Source: an uncultured Chitinophagaceae bacterium (GTDB lineage Bacteria; Bacteroidota; Bacteroidia; Chitinophagales; Chitinophagaceae). From it: a stretch of 64,000 nt of DNA. Position 1 is the first letter of the stretch. Every line of letters starts with the position of its first letter. Shown here piece after piece: positions 44,862 to 54,161 of this stretch. Below the pieces are notes generated by a model. That model did no database searches. It worked only from the letters and a program-made list of their open reading frames with translations, and was not told the DNA's origin. Made by a program: the position numbers and the translations under genes. The stretch is from NCBI GenBank assembly GCA_934502905.1, contig CAKSVK010000002.1, positions 1 to 64,000 of the forward strand, in the 5' to 3' direction.

Positions 44862-46373
44862 CTAATATTTTGCAGGCTGTCCCTGTGCCGGCAGGGATTT
44901 TTGTATAAAAGTTCTCAGGTGCTCGTTGCTGGATACCAGGTCTTCCCTGCGCAGGTACATCATATGTCCGCTCCGGTACATTTCATAGCTGATGCGGTCT
45001 TTAAATTTTCCGGCGGGGTCTATCTGCCACATGTTATAACGGGCATTAAAATAGTCGCAGGCGCCATCATAATAACCGGATTGGACCAGCACATGCAGGT
45101 AAGGGTTGCTGGCCATTGCCTTACCGAGCGCTTCGCCGGTGTGGTCATTGCTTCTGTCCCATGGGTGCACGGGACCAAACATATTGTACCGGGCATCTGT
45201 TTTGTAATTCAGCCTTTCTTTGATGTACATATTAATGGCTGGTGTAAATGAATGCAGCCAGGAAGTGAGCTCTGCATTAAAGTCGGGTCTTTCACCTCCA
45301 TCTTTTTTATCGATACCCCGATAGCGCGAGTCAAGTCGTCCAATGGTGTATCCCTGGTCCCTTAATAATTCCTTCCAGAACAGGTTAGTCGATACATTCA
45401 GGTTGTTTTGAAGGATGACGGACTCGGGGAGGCCGGAGTAGCGTGCTATTTTACCGGCAATCGCTTTTTTATCTTCGGCAGTCAACTGTCCACCCCTGGA
45501 GAGGGTGCCGATAAGGGTGTTCATGGTAAACTGTTCCACTTCCGGTAGTACCTCTATCAGGTCCTTTTTTTGCAGGTCTGCCGGCAGCTTTTTGTGATAC
45601 CATGCCGTAGCGGCAAAATAAGGAAGCCTTAAGGCAGCAGCCTCCGTTTCGCTGCGCTCAATTCCCAGGGTAGTGGGAGATACCAGCACCACCCCGTTAA
45701 GATACATCCATTGAGACTCCTGCAGCTCCAGCGCGAGGCCGGACACCCTGGTGGTGCCGTAACTTTCTCCGATGAGATATTTAGGGGAAGCCCAGCGGTT
45801 GTTACGGGATATAAAGGTGCTGATCCAGCCGGCCAGGTATTTAATGTCTGCATTCACACCAAAAAATTTTGACTTCGGCACTTCCTTATCTACAATCCTG
45901 GAGTATCCCGTATTAACAGGATCTACATATACGATGTCGGCTATATCAAGAATAGAATAGGGGTTATCGGTGTATCCATAGGGTTGTACGGGATATCCTT
46001 CATCGTCTATTTTAAGCATGGCAGGGCCGGTATAGGCCAGGTGCATCCACACCGAAGCAGAGCCGGGACCTCCGTTAAATGAAATAACGATCGGTCTTGC
46101 AGACCTGTCTTTTATATCGGTTCGCTCGTAGTAGGTATAAAATAAGCCGGCGATGGTTTTACCGTCATCATCCCATACGGGCATGGTGCCGGTTACGGCC
46201 CTGTAGGGTACGGGTTTGCCTTTTATGATCACCTGCTTCTGCACTTCCACCTGGCTGTCGGGATTAAAAATGATATCCGTTGCCGATGGTTTTTCTTCCG
46301 TTTTTTTGACATTTTGTGCAGGCAATTGCAAGCCAAGGACCAACAGCAATACGGGTGAAAAGAATTTTATCAT
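44862..46373 (-). CDS. Serine carboxypeptidase, S10 family, exported
   Basis: 503 residues from the ATG at 46373 (MIKFFSPVLL); alternatives three and ten codons upstream exist. Signal peptide ends QLPAQ (~20). The alpha/beta-hydrolase motifs are present: oxyanion region FNGGPGSASVW, nucleophile Ser in IGESYGTTR, Asp in SGYYDGACDYF and His in YRSGHMMY. It removes C-terminal residues from peptides at acidic pH in its family. It is divergent from the TauE gene, with a Crp-like site between them at 46447-46462. Confidence 0.9.
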   Translation of the reverse strand: MIKFFSPVLLLVLGLQLPAQNVKKTEEKPSATDIIFNPDSQVEVQKQVIIKGKPVPYRAVTGTMPVWDDDGKTIAGLFYTYYERTDIKDRSARPIVISFNGGPGSASVWMHLAYTGPAMLKIDDEGYPVQPYGYTDNPYSILDIADIVYVDPVNTGYSRIVDKEVPKSKFFGVNADIKYLAGWISTFISRNNRWASPKYLIGESYGTTRVSGLALELQESQWMYLNGVVLVSPTTLGIERSETEAAALRLPYFAATAWYHKKLPADLQKKDLIEVLPEVEQFTMNTLIGTLSRGGQLTAEDKKAIAGKIARYSGLPESVILQNNLNVSTNLFWKELLRDQGYTIGRLDSRYRGIDKKDGGERPDFNAELTSWLHSFTPAINMYIKERLNYKTDARYNMFGPVHPWDRSNDHTGEALGKAMASNPYLHVLVQSGYYDGACDYFNARYNMWQIDPAGKFKDRISYEMYRSGHMMYLRREDLVSSNEHLRTFIQKSLPAQGQPAKY

Positions 46374-46446
46374 GGTAATCATTTGAAATGTAGTATGTAT
46401 CAAACTTAATAAAAAGTTTCTACTCCCGGTAGACTATGGATGCTTA

Positions 46447-46462
46447 TGTAACCAAAGTAGCC
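46447..46462 (+). promoter_or_regulatory. Crp-like operator upstream of the TauE/SafE gene
   Basis: TGTAAC-CAAA-GTAGCC: the first half is the motif, the second is degenerate. CAGCTTTG at 46484-46491, 22 bp beyond the end of the site, fits a -7 box. The start codon follows at 46511. It could also affect the divergent S10 gene. Confidence 0.55.
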
Positions 46463-46510
46463 GTCCGCAACTTTTAGTTGGTGCAGCTTTGCGGCATCAA
46501 CCGGATCATT

Positions 46511-47299
46511 ATGGATATTGCAGGATATATTGCTTCTGTATTTATAGGCATTTCATTGGGACTGATCGGGGGCGGGGGCAGCATACTTACCGTTCCGGTA
46601 TTGGTCTATTTATTCAGTGTTGATGCCGTGCTGGCTACAGCCTATTCTCTTTTTGTGGTGGGCGCTACCAGTGTGGTGGGGTCTGTTTCCTATTTCAGAA
46701 AAGGACTGGTCAATATCAAAACCGCCATCGTATTCGGCATGCCTTCCATTGCTGCTGTTTTTCTTACCCGGGCATATATTGTACCTGCTATACCCGACGA
46801 AATCCTTCATGTCGGCTCGTTAGTGGTTACCAGGAATATGGCGCTGATGCTGTTGTTTGCCGTGCTGATGATCGTTGCGTCCTGGAGCATGATCCGTAAA
46901 GAAAAAGTGGCAGAAGAGCCCCAACGGCAACAATTCAATTACCCCCTGATACTGTTGGAAGGCATGGTAGTAGGTACCCTGACCGGTCTGGTAGGTGCGG
47001 GTGGCGGGTTCCTGATCATTCCGGCATTGGTATTGCTGAGCAAGATACCGATGAAGGAAGCGATCGGTACTTCCCTGGTGATCATTGCTGCCAAATCATT
47101 GATCGGCTTTTTAGGGGAAGGCAGTAATACCCATATCAACTGGACATTCCTTTCTTTGGTGACCCTTTTTGCTATTGTGGGTATCTTTATCGGCGCTGCA
47201 TTGTCGCATACAATAAACGGCGAAAAGTTGAAGCCGGCCTTCGGTTGGTTTGTGCTGGTGATGGGTATTTATATTATCATTAAGGAAATGGTTTTGTAA
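46511..47299 (+). CDS. TauE/SafE-family sulfite/sulfonate exporter
   Basis: 262 residues from the ATG at 46511 (MDIAGYIASVFIGISLGLIG). Eight hydrophobic segments with the two family repeats GLIGGGGSILTVPVLVYLF and LTGLVGAGGGFLIIPALVLL. Family members export sulfite or sulfoacetate, or move other sulfur anions. Its Crp-like site and location put it in the sulfur island, where it may remove sulfite produced by the persulfide dioxygenase. Confidence 0.85.
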   Translation: MDIAGYIASVFIGISLGLIGGGGSILTVPVLVYLFSVDAVLATAYSLFVVGATSVVGSVSYFRKGLVNIKTAIVFGMPSIAAVFLTRAYIVPAIPDEILHVGSLVVTRNMALMLLFAVLMIVASWSMIRKEKVAEEPQRQQFNYPLILLEGMVVGTLTGLVGAGGGFLIIPALVLLSKIPMKEAIGTSLVIIAAKSLIGFLGEGSNTHINWTFLSLVTLFAIVGIFIGAALSHTINGEKLKPAFGWFVLVMGIYIIIKEMVL

Positions 47300-47615
47300 A
47301 TACTAGGAAGGTGTAAGTGGTCAGGTCTCTCTTTTATAATTAGGTAATATATCTATTTTAGTATTTAGTTTTTCTCCTATTTCCCGTAGATCGCACGGAT
47401 CTTCGCGGATGATCCTTATTCATTTTCTTATCTGCGGTTATCAGTGTCATCCGCGGGAGATCTAACTCCCGGCGATCTGGCGCAGGGTTGTAGTACAGGC
47501 ATTGTGAGATGGCTGACCTGTTGCCCGGTTATAATCCTTCACCCCGCAAACACATATAGCCGGTCGGTATTCCGGCAACAGAACTGTATATTCGTATAGT
47601 TTTCAAAGAATAAAT
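47300..47615. repeat. Intergenic region with CCGCGG-type inverted repeat
   Basis: 47382-47459 reads TTCCCGTAGATCGCACGGAT, then TCGCGGATGATCC, and after ATCTGCGGTTATCAGTGTCA ends CCGCGGGAGATC. The ends are inverted copies (TCCCG...CGGGA). This is a widespread style of bacterial intergenic repeat. No gene is seen. Confidence 0.45.
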
Positions 47616-49712
47616 ATGCAGGTATTCCGGTATTCATTTTTGCTGATATTGATGCTAAGCTGTTGCCGGGTGGCGGCACAAACGCCCGCTTCCTTTTACC
47701 AGGGCAACAGGGCACCGCTTGTTGTAAACCCCTATACGCCCCTGCCATTGGGTACCATAGAAGCAAAGGGCTGGCTGAAAGAGCAACTGGAAAGAATGAA
47801 AACAGGGTTGACAGGTCATCTCGATATTTATTATCCATCAGTGATGGGGCCGCGAAATGCCTGGCTGGGAGGAGACGGCGATGCCTGGGAACGCGGACCT
47901 TACTGGATAGACGGACTGCTGCCGCTGGCTTATATATTAAAGGATGAACAGCTGATCGCCAAAGTGCAGCCCTGGATAGAATGGACCTTACGTAACCAGC
48001 GACAGGATGGATATATGGGACCCGGAATATTGAAAGAAAGACCTTCGCCGGAGCCCGGTTTACAGAAAGAACCCAGGGAAGACTGGTGGCCGAGAATGGT
48101 AATGCTGAAAGTATTACAGCAATACTACCAGGCTACACAAGATGCAAGGGTCATTTCTTTTCTTACCCGTTATTTTCGTTACCAGTTACAGCAATTACCC
48201 CAAACGCCGGTTGATCACTGGTCGTTTTGGGGCAACAAAAGAGCTGCCGACAACATGATGGTGGTATATTGGCTGTATAATATCACGGGTGAGTCTTTTT
48301 TGCTGGAATTGGCAACCATGCTTTATAAGCAGGCTTTTCCGTTCACAAAGGTATTTATGAACCCATATCCGGAAAGATCCAACCGGACTGATCACCTGTA
48401 CCCGGAAAGTGCAGCCAATAAATATCCCTACAAAGAAGAATTGATCAACCGGCTGCATGTGGGATTGTGGCAGAGCTTTCATTGTGTGAACCTGGCACAG
48501 GGCATCAAAACGCCGGTGATCCATTATCAGCAGGATCCCAACCCTCTTTATCCGGAAGCAGTGAAGAAGGCTTTGGCAGATATAGAGCGTTATCACGGGC
48601 AGGCACAAGGTATGTTTGGAGGGGATGAGCCTATGCATGGCAACGATCCCACACAGGGTGTAGAGTTGTGTTCGGTAGTAGAAATGATGTTTTCACTGGA
48701 AAGCATGCTACCCGTTACAGCCGACGTTGCTATGGCGGATCAGCTGGAAAAAATAGCGTTCAATGCCCTTCCTGCCCAGGTGACGGATGATTATATGTAC
48801 CGCCAGTATTTCCAGTCGGCAAACCAGGTGCTCATCTCCAGGGCTACGCGTAATTTTTTTGAAGAAGAACATCATGGCGGCACGGATCTTTGTTTTGGAT
48901 TATTGACCGGGTATCCCTGTTGCACATCCAACATGCACCAGGGATGGCCGAAATTTGTGCAGAACCTTTGGTACAGTACGCCGGATAATGGCGTAGCGGC
49001 ACTCATTTACGGACCATCAGCGGTTCGTTTAAAAGCAGGAGATAGCGTTGACATCCGCATCACAGAAGACACCGGTTACCCATTCAATGAAAATATACGG
49101 TTTACCATTGAAACACCGCAAAAAAACACATTTCCCTTTCATCTTCGCATCCCGGAGTGGGCAGAGCATGCCGCCATCAAAATAAACGGTAAGACCTGGC
49201 GGGAGGCGCTCAGGCACAATACGATCGTACAGATAAAAAGAGAATGGCGTAATGGTGATGTGGTGGAGTTAACCTTACCAATGAAAGTGAAGATCAGCCG
49301 GTGGGCCGCTGCTTCAGCTTCGGTAGAAAGAGGACCGCTGGTATATGCGCTGAAAATGGAGGAAGAATGGAAAAAAGCAGCAGCAACAGACCATTATGGA
49401 CCTTACTATGAAGTGTACCCTAAGTCGGATTGGAACTACGGTCTTCTCAGGGAACATATCCTGCACCCCGAAGCAGGCTTTACCGTGGTAGCGCAACAGC
49501 ATTGGTCGGGTTATCCCTGGAATCCCGAAAATGTGCCCGTAAAAATAGAAACGGCCGGTAGGCAAATACCTTTCTGGCAACTATACAATCATATGCCGGG
49601 ACCGCTGCCCAATCCCCAGGTGCCGATGAAAATAAAAGAAACCACTCGTCTTACGCTGGTACCATACGGTAGCACCACCTTACGCATCACGCAGTTCCCG
49701 GTGGTGAAGTAG
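47616..49712 (+). CDS. GH127-like (beta-L-arabinofuranosidase-type, DUF1680) secreted protein
   Basis: 698 residues with a signal peptide ending CRVAAQ (~22). The (alpha/alpha)6 barrel starts NPYTPLPLGTIEAKGWLKEQ and contains GDGDAWERGPYWIDGLLPLA and the Cys-containing region LLTGYPCCTSNMHQGWPKF, with a C-terminal beta-sandwich. GH127 enzymes release beta-L-arabinofuranose, using zinc-bound Cys residues. The gene interrupts the sulfur island with no obvious functional link and no Crp-like site. Confidence 0.85.
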   Translation: MQVFRYSFLLILMLSCCRVAAQTPASFYQGNRAPLVVNPYTPLPLGTIEAKGWLKEQLERMKTGLTGHLDIYYPSVMGPRNAWLGGDGDAWERGPYWIDGLLPLAYILKDEQLIAKVQPWIEWTLRNQRQDGYMGPGILKERPSPEPGLQKEPREDWWPRMVMLKVLQQYYQATQDARVISFLTRYFRYQLQQLPQTPVDHWSFWGNKRAADNMMVVYWLYNITGESFLLELATMLYKQAFPFTKVFMNPYPERSNRTDHLYPESAANKYPYKEELINRLHVGLWQSFHCVNLAQGIKTPVIHYQQDPNPLYPEAVKKALADIERYHGQAQGMFGGDEPMHGNDPTQGVELCSVVEMMFSLESMLPVTADVAMADQLEKIAFNALPAQVTDDYMYRQYFQSANQVLISRATRNFFEEEHHGGTDLCFGLLTGYPCCTSNMHQGWPKFVQNLWYSTPDNGVAALIYGPSAVRLKAGDSVDIRITEDTGYPFNENIRFTIETPQKNTFPFHLRIPEWAEHAAIKINGKTWREALRHNTIVQIKREWRNGDVVELTLPMKVKISRWAAASASVERGPLVYALKMEEEWKKAAATDHYGPYYEVYPKSDWNYGLLREHILHPEAGFTVVAQQHWSGYPWNPENVPVKIETAGRQIPFWQLYNHMPGPLPNPQVPMKIKETTRLTLVPYGSTTLRITQFPVVK

Positions 49713-49881
49713 TATCATCCATCAGGATAATAACGAGATGTCACCTGCAAGTAAAAACTATTGCACGGTCCATCCTCATCGGAGCAGGTGCAAGCCAGGT
49801 CTGATATCCGCCCGGATGATGTTCAGCCGGGTGGGATAGCATTGCAGCCCGGCACAAAATATTTCATCTTCTTTACCCTTA

Positions 49882-49897
49882 TGTAACCTAAGTCACC
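49882..49897 (+). promoter_or_regulatory. Crp-like operator upstream of the MBL-rhodanese gene
   Basis: TGTAAC-CTAA-GTCACC. GAATTTTA at 49919-49926 stands at the same 22-bp distance as the -7-like boxes of the other three sites, though it is the weakest match. The start codon is at 49965. Confidence 0.55.
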
Positions 49898-49964
49898 ATA
49901 TAACAATAATTAAGGGACGAATTTTACGCTATAAAAAACAATCATTCACCATAAAATTTACAGT

Positions 49965-51383
49965 ATGTTTTTTCAACACGTATATGATAAGAGCCTGGCA
50001 CAGGGCAGCTACCTGGTAGGATGCCAGGCAACAGGCGAAGCCATTGTGATCGATGCCAAAAGAGATATCGATACCTATCTTGAAATAGCAAAGGAAAACA
50101 ACCTGCGGATCACGCATATTACTGAAACGCATATCCACGCAGATTTTCTCTGTGGTTCAAGAGAGCTGGCTGCGGTGACCGGCGCGCAGATGTACCTGTC
50201 TGATGAAGGTGGCGAAAACTGGCAGTATGGGTTTCCGCATGCCGGGCTGAAAGACGGCGATACGATCAAAGTGGGTAATCTTTCGCTGAAAGTATTGCAT
50301 ACGCCGGGTCATACGCCGGAAAGCATCAGCTTTTTACTGACCGACCACCCGGCTACGGATGAACCGGTGATGCTGTTTACCGGTGACTTTGTGTTCGTAG
50401 GTGACATCGGTCGTCCAGACCTGCTGGAAAAAGCAGCCGGACTGATCGGTACCAAAGAGATCGGGGCACACCAGATGTTTCAGTCGCTGAAAAAGTTTAC
50501 TGACTTACCGGAATATGTGCAGGTATGGTCGGCGCATGGTGCAGGATCGGCTTGCGGCAAATCGTTGGGCGCCGTACACAGCTCTACCGTGGGATATGAA
50601 AAGATCCGGAACTGGGCTTTTCAGTTTGGAGAAGACGAAAAGGCATTTACCGATTACCTGTTGTCGGAGCAGCCGGAGGCGCCGAAATATTTTGCTATGA
50701 TGAAGCACCTCAATAAAGTGAAACGTCCGCTGCTGGTAGAAGTGCCCAAACACCCGGAGTTGACAAAGGAGCAGTTTTTGACAGCGTACGGAAGAGGACT
50801 AAAGCTGATCGATACCCGCAGTAAATTGGCGTTTGCAAAAGGATTTATCCCGGGTAGCATCAATATACAGAACAATAACTCCTTTTCTACCTGGATGGGG
50901 TGGCTGCTGAATTACGAGGAACAGTTTATGCTGGTGGCAGATAAAGACCAGATAGAAGACCTGACCCGTAAGCTGATGCGTATCGGCTTGGACAATGTAT
51001 ATGGGTTCATTACCGACGTGCAGGAAACAGGGCTGCCGCTGGAAACAGCTGATGTAATAGACTACCATGAATTCAGGCAATATGCCGGCAACCCGGATGT
51101 ACAGGTCATAGATGTAAGGGGGGCTACAGAATATGATGCCCATCACGTGGAAGGTGCGGATAATTTATTTGTAGGTACGCTGCCGGATAACCTGGACAAA
51201 GTAAGCAGGGATAAGCTGGTGGTAGTGCATTGCCAGGCAGGCGACCGCGCTACTATTGCCTACTCGGTGTTGGCACGCAACGGCTTCACCAACATTAAAA
51301 ACTATGCCGGTGGCATGAAGGAATGGATGGAAAAGAAATCAGCAGCCAGAAAAAAGACAGACCTGGCAGCCGTTAACAATTAA
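49965..51383 (+). CDS. MBL-fold persulfide-dioxygenase-like protein fused to two rhodanese domains
   Basis: 472 residues, cytoplasmic (no signal). The MBL domain (1-~250) has the iron site motifs THIHADFLCG, the His of HTPGHTPES and D of FTGDFVFVGDIGRPDL, as in ETHE1/SdoA. A rhodanese-like domain without an active Cys (~275-365) is followed by a second one with the Cys in VVHCQAGDRA (~435). Persulfide dioxygenases oxidise glutathione- or other low-molecular-weight persulfide to sulfite; the rhodanese half can move the sulfane sulfur. It is followed 10 bp later by another rhodanese gene and preceded by a Crp-like site. Confidence 0.92.
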   Translation: MFFQHVYDKSLAQGSYLVGCQATGEAIVIDAKRDIDTYLEIAKENNLRITHITETHIHADFLCGSRELAAVTGAQMYLSDEGGENWQYGFPHAGLKDGDTIKVGNLSLKVLHTPGHTPESISFLLTDHPATDEPVMLFTGDFVFVGDIGRPDLLEKAAGLIGTKEIGAHQMFQSLKKFTDLPEYVQVWSAHGAGSACGKSLGAVHSSTVGYEKIRNWAFQFGEDEKAFTDYLLSEQPEAPKYFAMMKHLNKVKRPLLVEVPKHPELTKEQFLTAYGRGLKLIDTRSKLAFAKGFIPGSINIQNNNSFSTWMGWLLNYEEQFMLVADKDQIEDLTRKLMRIGLDNVYGFITDVQETGLPLETADVIDYHEFRQYAGNPDVQVIDVRGATEYDAHHVEGADNLFVGTLPDNLDKVSRDKLVVVHCQAGDRATIAYSVLARNGFTNIKNYAGGMKEWMEKKSAARKKTDLAAVNN

Positions 51384-51393
51384 AAGTTTAATT

Positions 51394-51708
51394 ATGGGCT
51401 TTTTTGCATCTTTATTTGGAAAAACAGACAATACCGCATTGACCCGCGCGATCCGCGAAGGCGTCTTTTTGGTGGATGTGCGTACACCGGCAGAGTTTTC
51501 ATCCGGCAGTATAAATGGAGCGGTGAATATACCCTTGGATAAGCTTCCTTCCAGCCTGGCAAAGTTCAAAGGCAAAAAGAGCATTGTTGTGTTTTGCCGG
51601 AGCGGTAACCGCAGCAGTCAGGCAAAGGCATACCTGGAACGGCAGGGCTTTGCGGATGTGATCAATGGCGGCACCTGGCAAAATGTAAAAAAGATAATAG
51701 AGGGATAG
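51394..51708 (+). CDS. Single-domain rhodanese
   Basis: 104 residues. The rhodanese fold has the cysteine loop VFCRSGNRSSQA (Cys at ~69), with EFSSGSINGAVNIPLDKLPS ahead. It transfers sulfane sulfur from persulfides or thiosulfate. It starts 10 bp after the MBL-rhodanese gene and is almost certainly in the same operon. Confidence 0.92.
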   Translation: MGFFASLFGKTDNTALTRAIREGVFLVDVRTPAEFSSGSINGAVNIPLDKLPSSLAKFKGKKSIVVFCRSGNRSSQAKAYLERQGFADVINGGTWQNVKKIIEG

Positions 51709-51998
51709 CAGGTAGTGAAAAACAGGGTGTATTCCACATCTTCGCTTCGTGCAGGTTTTCCGGTCGGTGGGGACATTGACCGGTAATGCACTCCGGGGGA
51801 GGTGGAAACACCCGCCTGTGAAAAATAACGGGTTCCGGACCCCTGGTTGTCCAACAGAAATGCAGTGAGACAACCGGGGCCGGAATCGTCTATTTCAGGT
51901 GCTTCGTGTATGGATTGTCGTCGGCAGTGCGTGATCAGGTTTCTTAATTGGTAGTCTCAATGAGGATGCTTTGGCTGGAGCTAAAAGGAAGACCACCG

Positions 51999-52086
51999 TT
52001 ACGGAAACAAATCCATATTTCGCCGCGCTGCAGCTCATCATACTAATTACGCCATACTGCCACAAATATTTCGGTGCGCTGCACCT
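51999..52086. repeat. Dispersed palindromic repeat, copy B
   Basis: It starts TTACGGAAACAAATCCATAT, continues with CGCCGCGCTGCAGCTCAT and ends in GGTGCGCTGCACC (52073-52085). The order and most bases match copy A at 35892-35980. The CG-rich palindrome of copy A is broken here. Confidence 0.65.
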
Positions 52087-52181
52087 TTTCGGCTGATGGG
52101 TGACGCCCGAAATACAGATACTGGTCCTGTATATGGAACATTTCCCTTTTTTACGCAAAATCTGCTATGGATCTGCCTTAG

Positions 52182-52197
52182 TGTAACAATGGTTACA
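52182..52197 (+). promoter_or_regulatory. Perfect Crp-like palindrome upstream of SQR
   Basis: TGTAAC-AATG-GTTACA is a perfect 16-bp inverted repeat with a 4-nt centre. TTACTTTG at 52219-52226 lies 22 bp downstream and resembles the Bacteroidota -7 box TAnnTTTG. The SQR start is at 52248. The palindrome centre would be about 41 bp before the transcription start, as for class II Crp activation. Confidence 0.65.
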
Positions 52198-52247
52198 AAA
52201 AAGGGTGTATAATCTTCTTTACTTTGATCCACATAAACAGCTTGACA

Positions 52248-53498
52248 ATGAAAGATCATTACCAGGTGCTGATAATAGGCGGCGGAACAGCCGGGATTAT
52301 GGTGGCGGCCCAACTAAAAAGAAAGGGAACAAAGGCGGATATTGCCATCGTGGAGCCTTCGAAGTACCATTGGTACCAGCCTGCATGGACGCTGGTAGGC
52401 GCAGGTACTTTTAACTACACGGCTACCCGCAGAGAAGAAGCTTCGGTTATACCCGCGGGTGTAAACTGGATACAGGATAAGGTGACGCGGTTGCTGCCGG
52501 ATGAAAATGCAGTAGAAACAGGAAGCAGCGGTAAACTGACCTATGACTACCTGGTAGTGGCGCCCGGGCTGGTAAATGATTATTCACTGCTCGAGGGATT
52601 GGAAGAAGCCCTGGCCAAAGGGGTGGCCTGCAGCAACTATATAGACCCCGGGTACACATGGGAGTGCCTGCAGCGTTTCAACGGCGGGAATGCCTTGTTT
52701 ACCCAGCCGGCGACACCCATTAAATGCGGGGGCGCACCGCAGAAGATCATGTACCTGGCAGCGGATTATTTCAGAAAGAAAGGGTTGTCAGGCAAAACCA
52801 ATATGATCTTTGCCACGCCGGGCACAGTTATATTCGGGGTAAAACAGGTGGCGGATACACTGACGGGTGTGCTGAACCGTTATCATGTTCACTTTAAGCC
52901 ATTTTATACCCCGGTAAAAATTGACGCTGATAACAAGCTGGTACATTTTAAGCTTACCGGTGGCGAATACCATATACAGGAAGGAAATATATTAAAAGAG
53001 ATCATGGACGGGGATTCTTCGGTGGTCATGCCATTCGACTTGTTGCACCTGGCACCTCCGCAAACGGCTCCGGTATTTGTAAAAGATTCGTCTCTTGCAA
53101 ATGCTACCGGTTGGCTGGATGTGAACATCAACAGCATGCGGCATACAACCTATCCGAATGTGTTCGGACTGGGAGATGTGGCGGCACTACCCACCGCTAA
53201 AACGGGAGCAGCTATCCGTAAGCAGGCCCCGGTGGTGGTAGATAATCTTATAAAGCTGATGGACAGGCAACCTGCGGATAATTTCTCTTATGATGGTTAT
53301 TCTTCCTGTCCGCTGGTAACCGGTTATGGTAAAATGGTGTTGGCTGAGTTCAATTATAAGAATGAATTTACACCGGATCCTATGCTGAAGTTCATGGGGG
53401 TGTTCGACAGCTATAACGAGCACTGGCGTTTGTGGATGCTGAAGAAATACGGGTTGCCGTATTTGTACTGGAATAAGATGATGAAGGGAAAGATGTAA
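52248..53498 (+). CDS. sqr: Sulfide:quinone oxidoreductase
   Basis: 416 residues from the ATG at 52248. A FAD dinucleotide fold begins HYQVLIIGGGTAGIMVAAQL. A catalytic Cys lies in TPIKCGGAPQKIMYLAADY and the FAD-binding C-terminal motif in VFGLGDVAALPTAKTGAAIR. It is the membrane-peripheral flavoprotein that oxidises sulfide to persulfide or polysulfide and feeds quinone. The product would be used by the rhodanese/MBL proteins of this island. A strong Crp-like site lies upstream. Confidence 0.9.
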   Translation: MKDHYQVLIIGGGTAGIMVAAQLKRKGTKADIAIVEPSKYHWYQPAWTLVGAGTFNYTATRREEASVIPAGVNWIQDKVTRLLPDENAVETGSSGKLTYDYLVVAPGLVNDYSLLEGLEEALAKGVACSNYIDPGYTWECLQRFNGGNALFTQPATPIKCGGAPQKIMYLAADYFRKKGLSGKTNMIFATPGTVIFGVKQVADTLTGVLNRYHVHFKPFYTPVKIDADNKLVHFKLTGGEYHIQEGNILKEIMDGDSSVVMPFDLLHLAPPQTAPVFVKDSSLANATGWLDVNINSMRHTTYPNVFGLGDVAALPTAKTGAAIRKQAPVVVDNLIKLMDRQPADNFSYDGYSSCPLVTGYGKMVLAEFNYKNEFTPDPMLKFMGVFDSYNEHWRLWMLKKYGLPYLYWNKMMKGKM

Positions 53499-53698
53499 GG
53501 GGGTGTTTGTATTAAAACAGTACATGGGGACACGTGCCGGGCAACGGTCCTCCTGTTGCGTGCCCTTACACAATTTTCGCAACAGATATGACCGTCATTA
53601 GATTTCTCTGCCGTCCCGCGGTTGGGATCGGAATGATAATTGAGAAGCGGGATGACGATTGAACATTACCATTAATAATTAACCAAAAACATGATACC

Positions 53699-53908
53699 AT
53701 GAAAGCTAATATCGGTACTGCAGATAAAGCCATTCGCCTGATCATCGCGGCTGCTATCGCAGTTTTATATTTTACCCATACTATTACCGGAACATGGGCG
53801 ATGGTGCTGGGCGTATTCGCAGTTATCCTGGTGTTGACTTCCTTCATCAATTTTTGTCCGCTGTATGCGCCTTTCCGGATCAACACTATAAAAAAGCATA
53901 AAAAATAA
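53699..53908 (+). CDS. DUF2892-type small membrane protein
   Basis: 69 residues with two transmembrane helices and the family pattern MKANIGTADKAIRLIIAAAI and INFCPLYAPFRINT, including the conserved C-P pair. Such YgaP-like tails are often fused or next to rhodanese domains and are thought to help persulfide handling at the membrane. It overlaps the next gene by 1 bp and follows SQR by 200 bp. Confidence 0.8.
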   Translation: MKANIGTADKAIRLIIAAAIAVLYFTHTITGTWAMVLGVFAVILVLTSFINFCPLYAPFRINTIKKHKK

Positions 53909-54153
53909 TGAAAATGAAACATATTATCTTAAATAACTGGAACTTTATGCGTGTGCTGCGCCTGGCGTTGGGCATATTCATCCTGGTGCAGGGGATAGGG
54001 ATGAAGGATTGGCCGGTGGCTGCACTGGGCGGACTGTTTGCTTTGATGCCGTTGTTCAATATCGGATGTTGCGGTGCGGGCGGATGTGGAGTACCTCCAC
54101 AACGACAAAACAAAGAAGGAACGGAGGAGGTTATATATGAAGAATTGAAATAG
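53908..54153 (+). CDS. Small Cys-rich membrane protein
   Basis: 81 residues with one or two hydrophobic helices (RVLRLALGIFILVQGIG, VAALGGLFALMPLFNIG), then GCCGAGGCGVPP. The late cluster of three cysteines could take part in sulfane-sulfur transfer. The start overlaps the previous stop by 1 bp (taATG). I recognise it as a DUF2892-like companion, but not a named family. Confidence 0.65.
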   Translation: MKMKHIILNNWNFMRVLRLALGIFILVQGIGMKDWPVAALGGLFALMPLFNIGCCGAGGCGVPPQRQNKEGTEEVIYEELK

Positions 54154-54161
54154 GCAGGTCT

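Larger units (their letters stand above)
51709..52247. other. Intergenic region before the SQR gene
   Basis: About 540 bp without a supportable gene. It contains dispersed repeat copy B (51999-52086), the best Crp-like site (52182-52197) and a -7-like box TTACTTTG (52219-52226). Confidence 0.6.
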
